A DNA stretch of 64,000 nt from Gordonia zhenghanii (GCF_021738965.1 NZ_JAKKOQ010000001.1:124001-188000); one strand, 5' to 3'. Numbered from the stretch's first letter, positions 49,483-58,500 are shown. Numbers and translations are program-made. The notes: generated by a model not told the origin, from the sequence alone.

Positions 49483-49974
49483 ATGAGTGACACTTCCGGT
49501 AACAGCAAGAGCGCGACGTACGCGCTGCGCAGCAAGCTGCCCCAGAACAAGATCGGCGACGCGCTGTTCTCCCTTGGCATGGTGGCGCGAGTCCCATACT
49601 TCGGCACGATCCTCCCGCTCGTCGAAGAGATGGAGCCCGGCTACTGCCGCGTGACCGCGCCCAAATGGTTCGGCGTCCACAATCACATCGGTACATTCCA
49701 CGCGATCGCCGCGTGCAACCTCGCGGAGACCGCGATGGGGATGCTGATGGAGGCGACGGTGCCCACGACGCACCGGTGGATCCCGAAGGCGATGAACGCG
49801 CAATACCTGACCAAGGCGACCACGCGGCTGACCGCGCATGCCGAGCTCGCCGAGCCGATCGACTTCGATGCGCTCACCGAGGGCGCCGACGTCATCGTGT
49901 CGATCCGGATCCTCGATCGGGAGAGCACAGAAGTGGTGCACTGCGACATCACGACCTGGGTGACGCCCGCTTAG
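49483..49974 (+). CDS. Hotdog-fold protein (DUF4442-like thioesterase)
   Basis: 163 residues from ATG 49483. VPYFGTILPLVEEMEPGYCRVTAPKWFGVHNHIGTFHAIAACNLAETAMGMLME is the hotdog helix region with an HNHIGT element. The C-terminus VVHCDITTWVTPA is typical of the fold. It may hydrolyse acyl-CoA. An upstream in-frame ATG at 49342 would add a hydrophobic stretch unlike the family. Its stop is one base before the next gene. Confidence 0.8.
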   Translation: MSDTSGNSKSATYALRSKLPQNKIGDALFSLGMVARVPYFGTILPLVEEMEPGYCRVTAPKWFGVHNHIGTFHAIAACNLAETAMGMLMEATVPTTHRWIPKAMNAQYLTKATTRLTAHAELAEPIDFDALTEGADVIVSIRILDRESTEVVHCDITTWVTPA

Positions 49975-49975
49975 G

Positions 49976-50722
49976 ATGAGCCGCATGACAGTTCGATCAC
50001 GGGCGGCGCGCGCCGTCGCTCTCGGCGGTCTCGCCGCCACGGGAGCCCTCCTCGTCGGAGCCTGCACCGTCGACGGCACACCGGTGTCCGACGGATCGAC
50101 GTCCACCGAGACCGGGGCGAGCGGAAGCGACGGTTCGACGAGCACACCGTCCGGACCGTCCGTCACCTCGAACGGATCGTTCCGTGTCACTGCGGCCCCC
50201 GGACAGCCGAAGGTCATCGTCACCGTCATCGAAGACCTCGGATGCCCGGCCTGCCAGAAGTTCGAGGCCATCGTCGGGCCGACCCTCGACGGCTACGCCG
50301 ACGACACCGAGGTCGCGATCGACTACAAGGTGATCTCGTTCCTCGACCGGGTCTACCCCGACCACTACTCGTCGCGCGCAGCCAATGCGTCGTACTGCGT
50401 GTGGCATTCGGGCGACGGCTCTCTGGGCTCCGCGCAGACCTGGCGCAAGTTCCAGAGCACGACGTTCGGGCGTCAGCCCACCGAAGGTGGACCCGGGCTC
50501 ACCGACGATGAACTCGCCGCCATCGCGAAGCAGTCGGGCGCACCCGACGTGGCCGGCTGCATCACCGGCGGCCAGTACGCGAACGAAGTGTCGGCCACCA
50601 CCGACGAGACGACGGACGACTCCGAGTTCAAGGGCACTCCGACCGTTCTGGTGAACGGCAAAGAGGTCACTGTGACGTCGGCTGCGGACGTTGAAGACGC
50701 GGTGGACGCCGCCAAACGCTGA
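49976..50722 (+). CDS. DsbA-like thioredoxin-fold lipoprotein
   Basis: 248 residues (245 if it starts at ATG 49985). Signal peptide with lipobox LVGAC, then a Ser/Thr/Gly-rich spacer, then a DsbA-type domain: IEDLGCPACQKFEAIVGPTL with active-site CPAC, and the cis-Pro loop in EFKGTPTVLVNG. Probably forms disulfides in exported proteins, anchored in the outer face of the membrane. Close in sequence to the next gene, indicating duplication. Confidence 0.88.
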   Translation: MSRMTVRSRAARAVALGGLAATGALLVGACTVDGTPVSDGSTSTETGASGSDGSTSTPSGPSVTSNGSFRVTAAPGQPKVIVTVIEDLGCPACQKFEAIVGPTLDGYADDTEVAIDYKVISFLDRVYPDHYSSRAANASYCVWHSGDGSLGSAQTWRKFQSTTFGRQPTEGGPGLTDDELAAIAKQSGAPDVAGCITGGQYANEVSATTDETTDDSEFKGTPTVLVNGKEVTVTSAADVEDAVDAAKR

Positions 50723-50880
50723 CCGACCGACGGAACCGAATGGATCGGACTGACACGATTGTCCGAGGCGTCTGTCATAAACCTCTCAGGGTGGAGCAAG
50801 TAGTCTTGCACCCGAGTACGCTTCGTCGCGCTCCCACGGACGTCGAACCCGAGCGCGGCACCACCTGCGAAGGATGAACT

Positions 50881-51627
50881 GTGACCCAGAATCGTCGGAC
50901 CGTCGTCGACCCGCGAAAGGCTGATCGCCGTCGCTCTCTCATGTTCAAGATCGGCGCTGCTGTCGTCCTGATCGCCGTCGCCGCAGGCATCGGCATCTGG
51001 GCCGTCGTCAGTAACAGCGAAGATTCGAGCACCGGTGGCTCGGCCACCCCGACGATCGCCACCGAGGATGGCTCGATCCGAGTGTCGGCCGCGCCGAAGG
51101 GCACCCAGCCGAAGGCCGTCGTGTCGGTGGTCGAAGACTTCCAGTGCCCGGCCTGCGGTGCGTTCGAGACCCGGCAGGGTGCGACTCTCGCCGAACTGTC
51201 CAAGAACCCGAACGTCGCGATCGACTACAAGCCGATCATCTTCCTCGACCGCAGCGGCCAGACCGACTACTCGGCGAACACCGCCAACGCGTCGATGTGC
51301 GTCGCCGAAGCGAGCGGCAAGGACGGCAACATGGAGTCGTGGCTCAAGTTCCACAACCTGATGTTCACGAACCAGCAGCAGGAGGGCGGTCCCGGACCGA
51401 GCTCCGACCAGCTCCGCAAGTGGGCGGAACAAGCGGGCGTCACCGGTGTCTCCAAGTGCATCGAGGACAACCAGTTCGGCAAGTGGCTCACTGAGCAGAG
51501 CTCGACCGTCCTGAAGGACCCCGGCTTCCAGGGCACCCCGTGGGTTCGCTTGAACGGCAAGACCATCGACGCGATGGGCATGTCGCCCGAGCAGCTGACC
51601 ACCGCCGTCACCGACGCCGCGAAGTAA
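50881..51627 (+). CDS. DsbA-like membrane-anchored thiol oxidoreductase
   Basis: 248 residues, GTG start with GAAGGA before it. One N-terminal membrane helix (IGAAVVLIAVAAGIGIWAVV), then VVEDFQCPACGAFETRQG with CPAC and cis-Pro loop GFQGTPWVRLNG. It resembles the M. tuberculosis DsbA-like protein encoded beside its VKOR. The VKOR gene follows 7 bases later and would reoxidise it. Confidence 0.9.
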   Translation: MTQNRRTVVDPRKADRRRSLMFKIGAAVVLIAVAAGIGIWAVVSNSEDSSTGGSATPTIATEDGSIRVSAAPKGTQPKAVVSVVEDFQCPACGAFETRQGATLAELSKNPNVAIDYKPIIFLDRSGQTDYSANTANASMCVAEASGKDGNMESWLKFHNLMFTNQQQEGGPGPSSDQLRKWAEQAGVTGVSKCIEDNQFGKWLTEQSSTVLKDPGFQGTPWVRLNGKTIDAMGMSPEQLTTAVTDAAK

Positions 51628-51634
51628 CCCGACC

Positions 51635-52312
51635 ATGACCGACCAGGACGCCGTCGAGGCACCCGAACCGGAGACCGGAGCCACCGCCGCACCGGTCCAG
51701 GCCGCCGAGCCCGTCGACGTGCGGAGGCGCGGCAACGCGCTGACCGAGCTACGTTCGACGTCGCCGGTCGCCGCGTGGGTACTCCTCGTCGCGGGTGTGC
51801 TCGGGTTGATCGCGGCCGCGATGCTGACGATCGAACGCATCGAGCTGCTGATCAATCCCGACGCGGCGCTCTCGTGCAACTTCAACCCGATCATCTCGTG
51901 CGGGTCGGTCATGGTCACCGAACAGGGACGGTTCTTCGGATTCCCGAACCCGATCCTCGGCCTCCCTGCGTTCGCCGTCGTCATCGTGACCGCGGTCCTC
52001 GCCATCGGTCGCGTCCGACTGCCCCGCTGGTATTGGATCGGCCTGTCGATCGGCACCGCCCTCGGCTGGGTCTTCGTCCACTACCTGATCTTCCAGAGCA
52101 TCTACCGCATCGGCGCCCTGTGCCCGTACTGCATGGTGGTGTGGGCGATCGTCCCGCTGATCCTGGTCCTCAGCGTCTCGCGCGCGCTGCCCGACAACAG
52201 GCTCGGCCGCTCCATCCGCGAATGGATGGGCGTCCTCCTCCCCGTCTGGTACATCGCCGTCATCGTCGCCGCCGGCGTGAAGTTCTGGGATTACTGGCAG
52301 ACGCTCTTCTAG
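51635..52312 (+). CDS. Vitamin K epoxide reductase (VKOR) family protein
   Basis: 225 residues, about five membrane helices. NFNPIISCGSVM gives the loop cysteine region, and ALCPYCMVVW the CxxC quinone-side pair. It reoxidises DsbA-like partners using menaquinone. The N-terminal 40 residues are Ala/Pro/Glu-rich. The last gene of the dsb pair operon. A repeat-filled gap follows. Confidence 0.92.
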   Translation: MTDQDAVEAPEPETGATAAPVQAAEPVDVRRRGNALTELRSTSPVAAWVLLVAGVLGLIAAAMLTIERIELLINPDAALSCNFNPIISCGSVMVTEQGRFFGFPNPILGLPAFAVVIVTAVLAIGRVRLPRWYWIGLSIGTALGWVFVHYLIFQSIYRIGALCPYCMVVWAIVPLILVLSVSRALPDNRLGRSIREWMGVLLPVWYIAVIVAAGVKFWDYWQTLF

Positions 52313-52316
52313 TTCG

Positions 52317-52620
52317 CTGTTCGAGCGTCTATTCGCTGGTCGAGCCCTTTTTATTCATTGGTCGAGCGGAGTCGAGACCCTCAACCGCACGTCAAGCGCC
52401 ACACAACCACCCCGCCGGTCGAGCGGAGTCGAGACCCCGCCGCGGTTTCGACACGCCTCGTCGCTACGCTCCTCAGCGGCTCAACCAGCTACATAACCGC
52501 ACGTCGAGCGGGACGCAACCACCCCGCTGGTCGAGCGGAGTCGAGACCTCAGCTGCGTACGGCGGGGGTCTCGACTCCGCTCGACCAACGAAGAAAAAGG
52601 CTCGACCAACGGAGAAGGCG
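52317..52620. repeat. Dispersed repeat cluster in convergent gap VKOR / mftG
   Basis: Copies of GGTCGAGCGGAGTCGAGACC begin near 52360, 52417 and 52528; an inverse copy, GGTCTCGACTCCGCTCGACC, starts at 52567. The last two form a perfect 20-bp stem over an 18-19 base loop. A roughly 54-bp unit with AACCGCACGTC at its start is duplicated (52383-52436 and 52495-52548). A second repeat type, beginning GGTTTCGACACGCCTCGTCG, lies at 52444-52489 and recurs at 63577. No gene fits here. Confidence 0.88.
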
Positions 52621-52625
52621 GAACG

Positions 52626-53840
52626 TCACGCGCGCGAAGCGATCACGATCGCCAGGGCGACGATGGTCGCGTGCGGGCCGCTATGCAACGCACCAGGCAG
52701 GATCGAACCGTCGACCACTCGCAATTGACGCCAGCCGGGCACACGACCGTCGACGTCGGTCGCGGTACCGGCGGGCAACGACCCCCACGCATGTTGGGAC
52801 ATGCCGACCACCGGGTCGACGCGGATCGACCCCGGTTCCACCACCTCGGCGAACGCGCGATCGTTCAGCAGGTCGACGACCCGCTCGACACCGCGGGACA
52901 ACCTCTCCGACGACGCGACGTCCGGCACCCCCAGATCGACAGACTCCCCGTCGAGGATCCCCGTGGTTCCAGCCATGTCGGCGATCCCGATCGGCACGCC
53001 GGTCGGCTCCAGTGACGTGAACGCGGCGAAGTCGTCGCCGTACGGCCTGATCTCCAGCCCGTCGACGTGCAGCACCGTCTGCAGTAATGCGGGTGCTCGT
53101 AACGTCGTACGCGGAGTGAAGCGGACGACCCGCTCCGCGTGCTCGTGTACGGGCAGCGGCCCGACCAAGGGCGCGACGAGACGCGCAGTTCCCAACGTTC
53201 CAGCACAGACGATGACCTCGCCCGCGTCGATCACCTCCCCTGCCGCCGTGCGGACGCCGATCACGGCGTCGCCCGACGTCACCAAGCCTGCGACCTCGAC
53301 ACCGGACCGGACCGTGAGCCCGGGACGGTCCACGGCATCCGACAGCACGTGCCCGGCCGTCCACCGCGCACCGTCGACCCGGTTGCTCCACACCCGATTC
53401 ACGCCGTCCCTCGGCCACGGTCCGACGTTCGCGTCCGATCCGCATGCCTCCTCGAATGCGTGCGCGACGTCGCCGAGTTCGTCATCGGCGAACGCCCTCG
53501 CCCGCATCACCGCGTCGGCGTCGTCGAAGGCGGCTTCCAGTTCGGCTGCCGTCCACGGCCAGAACGTGTAGTCGTCGCGGTGACCGCGGAGGAAGTATGC
53601 GCCGTTGATCGACGACGACCCGCCGACTCCGGTGCCGCGCACGACCGGTCTGCCGCCTCGCTCCACGATCGGCACGGCGCGGTCGGGAGAGTCGATGGGG
53701 AGACGGTCGAGCGACGCGGCGAACGGCGTTCCCGGACCTCGTTCGAGGACCGTGACCCGCCGCGTCGAATCTCGGGACAGTCGTTCGGCCAGAACGCATC
53801 CCGCCGACCCCGCCCCGACGATCAGGACGTCGGGGATCAT
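52626..53840 (-). CDS. mftG: Mycofactocin system GMC oxidoreductase
   Basis: 404 residues. FAD-binding VLIVGAGSAGCVLAERLS, GMC signature VVRGTGVGGSSSINGAYFLRG, C-terminal catalytic region SQHAWGSLPAGTATDVDGRV and DGSILPGALHSGPHATIVALA. The small GMC type beside mftF and mftE marks it as MftG, which moves electrons from mycofactocinol towards the respiratory chain. Four bases separate it from mftF. Repeats follow its 3' end. Confidence 0.9.
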   Translation of the reverse strand: MIPDVLIVGAGSAGCVLAERLSRDSTRRVTVLERGPGTPFAASLDRLPIDSPDRAVPIVERGGRPVVRGTGVGGSSSINGAYFLRGHRDDYTFWPWTAAELEAAFDDADAVMRARAFADDELGDVAHAFEEACGSDANVGPWPRDGVNRVWSNRVDGARWTAGHVLSDAVDRPGLTVRSGVEVAGLVTSGDAVIGVRTAAGEVIDAGEVIVCAGTLGTARLVAPLVGPLPVHEHAERVVRFTPRTTLRAPALLQTVLHVDGLEIRPYGDDFAAFTSLEPTGVPIGIADMAGTTGILDGESVDLGVPDVASSERLSRGVERVVDLLNDRAFAEVVEPGSIRVDPVVGMSQHAWGSLPAGTATDVDGRVPGWRQLRVVDGSILPGALHSGPHATIVALAIVIASRA

Positions 53841-53844
53841 CGAG

Positions 53845-55272
53845 TCACCGTGAGATCACCGGCCGTAGTGCGCCGACGTCCCGGCGGCTCAGCGCACCTT
53901 GCCACAGACCAGCGCCGTAGGCGAGGTCGTCGAGTCGGCGGTAGACGGCGTAGTGCAGCGGACTCATCACCGGAGCTTCGGGGTCGAGCAGTTGGTTCCG
54001 GATCCACATCGCCGCGGCTTCGGCGATGGCGACGACCGGCAGCCAACGACGGAACCGTCGACTCACCGCGAACGCGAGCAGTGACGCCGGCCAGTAGTGG
54101 CGGAGCACCGCGGCACACGCCTGCAGCAGACCGAACCCGGCGGCCCGTGCGGTGTTCTGGGCGGCGATGGCTCGTCCGCGCGGGATGTCGCCGAGCAGGC
54201 GACGTGTGCGTCGATAGACGACGGCGAGGATCACTGCGGCGACGAGCGCACCCACCCGGCTGCGCATCATCAGTCCGATGACGGCGGCGGCCAGCGGCGC
54301 AGTCGTGACCACGGGGGCGGCGAGTTGGCCGTGCCGCATCGCGAGCTCCGCGGCGCCGGTGCCATAGAAGCGTCGCCGATCGAGCATTCCGCGCAACGAC
54401 TCCCGATGATCGTGGCCGACAGCGGCGATCGGGTCGTACCGGATTCGCCAGCCGTCCTGATGCGTGCGCCAACACAGGTCGACGTCTTCGGCCACGCGCA
54501 ACGTCTCGTCGAAGCCGAGGAACGCGCTGCGCCGGACGACCATTGCGGCACTCGGCACGTAGGCGATGGGGCTGCCGGGCGCGACGAGCGCTTCGCGCGG
54601 TCCCATGTCGAGGGAGGAGAAGCGGTTCGCGTACGCGGCGACTGCGGACGACTCCGGATCGGCGTCGCTGCACACCGCGCCGAGTCCGACGATGCGGGGC
54701 GCGACGAGCGCGACCGTGGGGTCGGCGAAATGTCCGAGGAGCATCGTCAGCCAACCGCTGTCGGGAACGGTGTCGGAGTCGAGGAACGCGACGAATCCGG
54801 TGGTCGCCGCGGCCACCCCGGCGTTCCGTGCTGCGGCCGGACCACGGTTGTCCTCGAAGCGGATCAGTCCGGCGCAGTCGGGCACCCGGATCGGCTCGTC
54901 CGACGCATCGTCGACGATGATCACTGATACGTCGGTGAGCGCGGCGAGCAGTCGGTCGACGCCTGACTGGTTTCCATGCACGGGGACCACGACGGTCACA
55001 TCGGAGACGTCCGGGCCCGACATGGGGCGCGGATGCGCGATCCCCGCGTCGAGCAGCCTGCGTGCGAGTACCTGGGTTCCGTTGTCGTGGACCGCGATTC
55101 GGCCGTCTCCGGAGGTCATGCCCAACGCCGGGTCGGACAGTTTCATCACCCGCAGCGGCGACCCGCCGACCAGGTAGCGCAGGTTTCCGCCCCGCGCGCA
55201 CCGCGGATCGATCTGCACCTGGAACCCTGCCGGCAACGTCGACGACGCAGGTCCGGTCGCGCCTGCGTTCAC
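53845..55272 (-). CDS. mftF: Mycofactocin biosynthesis glycosyltransferase
   Basis: 475 residues from GTG 55272, whose GTGA overlaps the mftE stop. LPAGFQVQIDPRC at the N-terminus is typical of MftF. GT2 domain: DVTVVVPVHGNQSGVDRLLAAL, IVDDASDEPI, the DSDTVPDSGWL metal-binding region and EDVDLCWRTHQDGWRI. Hydrophobic stretches near the C-terminus suggest membrane contact. MftF adds the beta-1,4-glucose chain to the redox cofactor mycofactocin. Confidence 0.92.
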   Translation of the reverse strand: MNAGATGPASSTLPAGFQVQIDPRCARGGNLRYLVGGSPLRVMKLSDPALGMTSGDGRIAVHDNGTQVLARRLLDAGIAHPRPMSGPDVSDVTVVVPVHGNQSGVDRLLAALTDVSVIIVDDASDEPIRVPDCAGLIRFEDNRGPAAARNAGVAAATTGFVAFLDSDTVPDSGWLTMLLGHFADPTVALVAPRIVGLGAVCSDADPESSAVAAYANRFSSLDMGPREALVAPGSPIAYVPSAAMVVRRSAFLGFDETLRVAEDVDLCWRTHQDGWRIRYDPIAAVGHDHRESLRGMLDRRRFYGTGAAELAMRHGQLAAPVVTTAPLAAAVIGLMMRSRVGALVAAVILAVVYRRTRRLLGDIPRGRAIAAQNTARAAGFGLLQACAAVLRHYWPASLLAFAVSRRFRRWLPVVAIAEAAAMWIRNQLLDPEAPVMSPLHYAVYRRLDDLAYGAGLWQGALSRRDVGALRPVISR

Positions 55273-56012
55273 ACGAGCCGCCCGTCGTCGCGCACCGTCC
55301 ACGTATGCAGTGACGTCGCGAGCGATTGCGTTCGCGACGCGAGCATCGCTGCGCCGCGGTCGGCGTCGGCCGTCGTCGGATCACCCAGGACGCCGTTGGG
55401 GCTGACCGCGGCGACGCCGCCCGCCCGCAGATCGTCCATCAGTTCGGCGATCGGCGCGGTGGCCCCGGCCTCGACCGCATCGACTCGGACGTCGTCAGGG
55501 CTCGTCGACAGGAGCACTGAGGTCTCGGTGTCGCCCGCGTGCGCGTCGGCGCCGGGAAACACGCACGGCCACCAGGCGGCGTCGCGGCCCTCGTACCGAA
55601 GGAGGCGGACCGCGGATGCGAGCGCGACTGCATTGCCGCCGTGCCCGTTCACGAACACCACGCGCGAGGCCCACCGGCACACGCTGCGGCCGTATTCGAC
55701 GATCACGAGCTCGAGTACCTCGGCGCCGATCGACACGGTGCCGGGAAATCCTTCGTGTTCGCCGGACGCGCCGTACGCGATGGTCGGCGCCAGCAGGACG
55801 TCGATCTCGTCGGCACCAGATTGGTCGGCCCCAGATCGGTCTGCCGCAGACTGGACGGCGCGCGCAGCGAGCTCGGCGGCGATCCGTCCGTCAGTATCGA
55901 CGGGCAGATGCGGTCCGTGCTGTTCGACGGCCCCGACCGGCACAACGATCGTCAGGTCTCTGTCGATCAGATCGCGCCATACCCGGGCCCCTAAAGCGAG
56001 CGCAGGGGTCAT
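55269..56012 (-). CDS. mftE: Mycofactocin precursor peptide peptidase (creatininase family)
   Basis: 247 residues. Metal-binding EQHGPHLPVDTD, HEGFPGTVSIG, VNGHGGN and ADAHAGDTETS are creatininase signatures; neighbours mark it as MftE, which releases the C-terminal Val-Tyr-derived unit from MftA. A short tandem of ADRSG/ADQSG/ADE (15-bp DNA repeats around 55820-55860) is an unusual insertion. Upstream, where mftA-mftD would be expected, lies a divergent CoA transferase gene. Confidence 0.9.
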   Translation of the reverse strand: MTPALALGARVWRDLIDRDLTIVVPVGAVEQHGPHLPVDTDGRIAAELAARAVQSAADRSGADQSGADEIDVLLAPTIAYGASGEHEGFPGTVSIGAEVLELVIVEYGRSVCRWASRVVFVNGHGGNAVALASAVRLLRYEGRDAAWWPCVFPGADAHAGDTETSVLLSTSPDDVRVDAVEAGATAPIAELMDDLRAGGVAAVSPNGVLGDPTTADADRGAAMLASRTQSLATSLHTWTVRDDGRLV

Positions 56013-56161
56013 TCCGGTAACCCTACCGAGGAGTTCGTCGCAGCCATAGGCCAGTCACCCTTTTCGATGCCGCCAACCCGAGGCGTTACACGAATGCGAT
56101 GTGTGTAATGCTGGCTGGGAGTAGGTGATTCAGCACACGCCGATATTGCAGAAGGATTTTC

Positions 56162-57277
56162 ATGTCTACGACGACTGATCGCACCCCGTCGGGCCGTTCC
56201 GGCCCTCTGTCCTCCGTACGCGTCATCGAGTTCGCGGGCATCGGTCCGGGACCGCACGCTGCGATGCTTTTGGCCGACCTCGGCGCCGACGTCGTCCGCG
56301 TCCAGCGCCCCGGCGAACTCCCTGATCCGAACCGCAACGCCGACGCTCTCCTGCGCGGCCGCCGCGTCGTCGAGGCGAACTTGAAGAACCCGTCCGACCG
56401 CGAGACGATCCTGAATCTCATCGCTAAGGCCGACGTCGTTCTCGAGGGCTTCCGACCCGGCGTCATGGAGCGTCTCGGTTTCGGTCCGGACGATCTCGCG
56501 AAGGTCAACGACAAGCTGATCTACGGCCGGATGACCGGATGGGGCCAGGAAGGTCCGCGCGCCGAGCTCGCGGGCCACGACATGAACTACATCTCGCTGA
56601 CCGGGATGCTGCACGCGATCGGCCGCACCGAGGAGCGCCCGACTCCGCCGTTGAACCTCGTCGGCGACTTCGGCGGCGGCTCGATGTTCCTCGTCATGGG
56701 CGTGCTCGCCGCCCTCGTCGAGCGGAGCGTCTCCGGTAAGGGCGAAGTGATCGACGCCGCGATGGTCGACGGCGCATCGGTTCTCGGACAGATGATGTGG
56801 GCGTTCCGCGGCACCGGCCTGTGGCAGGACAAGCGCGGCGCCAACTTGCTCGACACCGGAGCCCCGTACTACGAGGTGTACGAGACGTCGGACGGCAAGT
56901 GGATGGCCGTCGGCGCCATCGAACCGCAGTTCTACGCGGAACTCCTCAACAGGCTGGGACTGGACGCAGAGTCGCTCCCGGGCCAGAACGACGTCTCGAA
57001 GTGGGACGAGTTGAAGCAGACGTTCACCGACACGTTCAAGACGAAGACCCGCGATGAGTGGGCCGCGATCTTCGACGGCACCGACGCGTGCACCTCGGCG
57101 ATCCTCGACTGGAACGAAGCACCGAAGGATCCGCATCTCGCCGCCCGCGGCACCATCGTCGAGATCGACGGTGTCACCCAGGCTCAGGTCGCTCCCCGCT
57201 TCTCCCGCTCGACCACCGCCACTCCCGAAGGCCCCGCCCGCACCGCGACCGATCCCGCAACGCTCTGGCAGGACTGA
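56162..57277 (+). CDS. CoA transferase family III / alpha-methylacyl-CoA racemase
   Basis: 371 residues. [31 protein letters not shown] is the family start; the active-site His is in [13 protein letters not shown] and the Asp in [11 protein letters not shown], the pair used by the mycobacterial racemase Mcr. It inverts the alpha-methyl centre of branched acyl-CoA, needed for steroid and isoprenoid side chains. It is divergent from mftE and convergent with the next SDR across a repeat array. Confidence 0.92.
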   Translation: MSTTTDRTPSGRSGPLSSVRVIEFAGIGPGPHAAMLLADLGADVVRVQRPGELPDPNRNADALLRGRRVVEANLKNPSDRETILNLIAKADVVLEGFRPGVMERLGFGPDDLAKVNDKLIYGRMTGWGQEGPRAELAGHDMNYISLTGMLHAIGRTEERPTPPLNLVGDFGGGSMFLVMGVLAALVERSVSGKGEVIDAAMVDGASVLGQMMWAFRGTGLWQDKRGANLLDTGAPYYEVYETSDGKWMAVGAIEPQFYAELLNRLGLDAESLPGQNDVSKWDELKQTFTDTFKTKTRDEWAAIFDGTDACTSAILDWNEAPKDPHLAARGTIVEIDGVTQAQVAPRFSRSTTATPEGPARTATDPATLWQD

Positions 57278-57286
57278 GTCCTTTTC

Positions 57287-57610
57287 CCGTTGGTCGAGCG
57301 GAGTCGAGACCCCCGCTCTACGCACCAGGGTCTCGACTTCGCTCGACCAGCGTGGTGGGCGAGCACCGCCGTCCGGCACGTCTGCACATCGAGCGACACC
57401 GCAACCCCGCTGGTCGAGCGGAGTCGAGACCTCGCACAACACGGCTAAGGGTCTCGACTCCGCTCGACCAACGGGGGGGGCACGCGGTACGCGGGTCTCG
57501 ACGTCGCTCGACCAGCGTGGTGGCGAGCACCGCCGTCCGGCACGTCTACGCGTCGAGCGACACCGCATCCCCCGTTGGTCGAGCGGAGTCGAGACCTCGC
57601 ACGACGCAGC
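57287..57610. repeat. Dispersed repeat array in convergent gap racemase / SDR
   Basis: Alternating forward (GTTGGTCGAGCGGAGTCGAGAC) and inverse copies of the core fill the gap. A unit of about 122 bases is duplicated in tandem, at about 57328-57449 and 57493-57614. Both copies share GGTCTCGAC.TCGCTCGACC, then GCGAGCACCGCCGTCCGG, then the forward core. An eight-base G run sits at 57473-57480. Several hairpins are possible, and no gene is seen. Confidence 0.9.
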
Positions 57611-57616
57611 GAGGGG

Positions 57617-58417
57617 TCAGACCTTCGACGACCCCATATCGATCTGGAACTCGGCGCCGGTGACTGCCTTGGCGGTGGCCAAGTAGAGGACGGCATCGCT
57701 GAGGTCGTCGACACTGGCGATCGGATAGTGATCCATCATCGACGGGAAGTGGCGGCCCCACGTTTCGAACGCTTCGAACGCCGCCGTGTCTTCGGTTCCC
57801 ATCGGGGTGTGCACCGCGTACGGGTGCACCGAGTTGACGCGGATGTGTTTGTCGCCCAATTCTTTCGCCACGGTCTGCGTGATTCCACGCAGGGCGAACT
57901 TAGACGCCGAGTAGCCAACCTGGGCGGGCATCGCCTTGAGGCCCGCACACGACGACACCACGGTGATGCTGCCCCCGTTGTCGGCTTCGAGCATCGCGGG
58001 GATCGCGGCCTTGAGCGTCTTCCACGTGCCGACGACGTTGACGTCGACGAGATCCGTGAACTGCTCTTCGGTCTGTTCCCACGACAGACCCCACGTCAGG
58101 ATGCCTGCGTTCGCCACGACGTGGTCGAGGCGGCCGAACTGCTCCACGCCGTCGGCGACGAGCTGCTGCTGGAACTCCAGATCGCGAGTGTCTCCGCGGC
58201 GGGCCAAGATCTTGCCGCCTGCCTCCTCGACGAGTCGGACCGTCTCGGCGAAGTCGTCGGCCGTCGCAGGCGGATACGTCATGTGGTCGGCAACGCGTTC
58301 GGCGATGTCCATCCCGATGACGGAGGCGCCCTCCCGCGCGAAACGCAACGCGTGGTTACGGCCCTGACCGCGGGCGATACCTGTGATGTAGACGACCTGA
58401 CCGTCGAACTGTCCCAT
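57617..58417 (-). CDS. Mycofactocin-coupled SDR family oxidoreductase
   Basis: 266 residues from ATG 58417. GIARGQGRNHALRFAREGASVIGMDIAE with the insertion VADHMTYPPATADDFAETVRLVEEAGGKILARRGDTRD is the pattern of SDRs that hold NAD tightly and hand electrons to mycofactocin; YSASK gives the catalytic Tyr and Lys. Alcohol substrate unknown. It is preceded by a KstR-type box and followed by repeats. Confidence 0.9.
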   Translation of the reverse strand: MGQFDGQVVYITGIARGQGRNHALRFAREGASVIGMDIAERVADHMTYPPATADDFAETVRLVEEAGGKILARRGDTRDLEFQQQLVADGVEQFGRLDHVVANAGILTWGLSWEQTEEQFTDLVDVNVVGTWKTLKAAIPAMLEADNGGSITVVSSCAGLKAMPAQVGYSASKFALRGITQTVAKELGDKHIRVNSVHPYAVHTPMGTEDTAAFEAFETWGRHFPSMMDHYPIASVDDLSDAVLYLATAKAVTGAEFQIDMGSSKV

Positions 58418-58457
58418 TGACGAACGCCTTTCTGGAGCACTCGGTGAATTCCCGAAC

Positions 58458-58471
58458 TGTAACATGTTCTA
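58458..58471. promoter_or_regulatory. KstR-type operator (TNNAACNNGTTNNA match)
   Basis: TGTAACATGTTCTA fits the published KstR consensus TNNAACNNGTTNNA at every fixed base. It lies 40 bases upstream of the SDR start, between the SDR and the TetR gene. A related CGAACTGTAAC string recurs near 59164, upstream of the TetR gene. Confidence 0.6.
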
Positions 58472-58500
58472 ATTCGTCGAACCCAGCTCCCCCGCGACGA

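Noticed and set aside
53837..55384. 515-codon minus-strand frame overlapping mftF
   Set aside because: Same strand but wrong frame; arginine-rich shadow of the GT2 glycosyltransferase.
56009..57568. 519-codon minus-strand frame
   Set aside because: Antisense to the CoA transferase and extends through the repeat array; no family resemblance.
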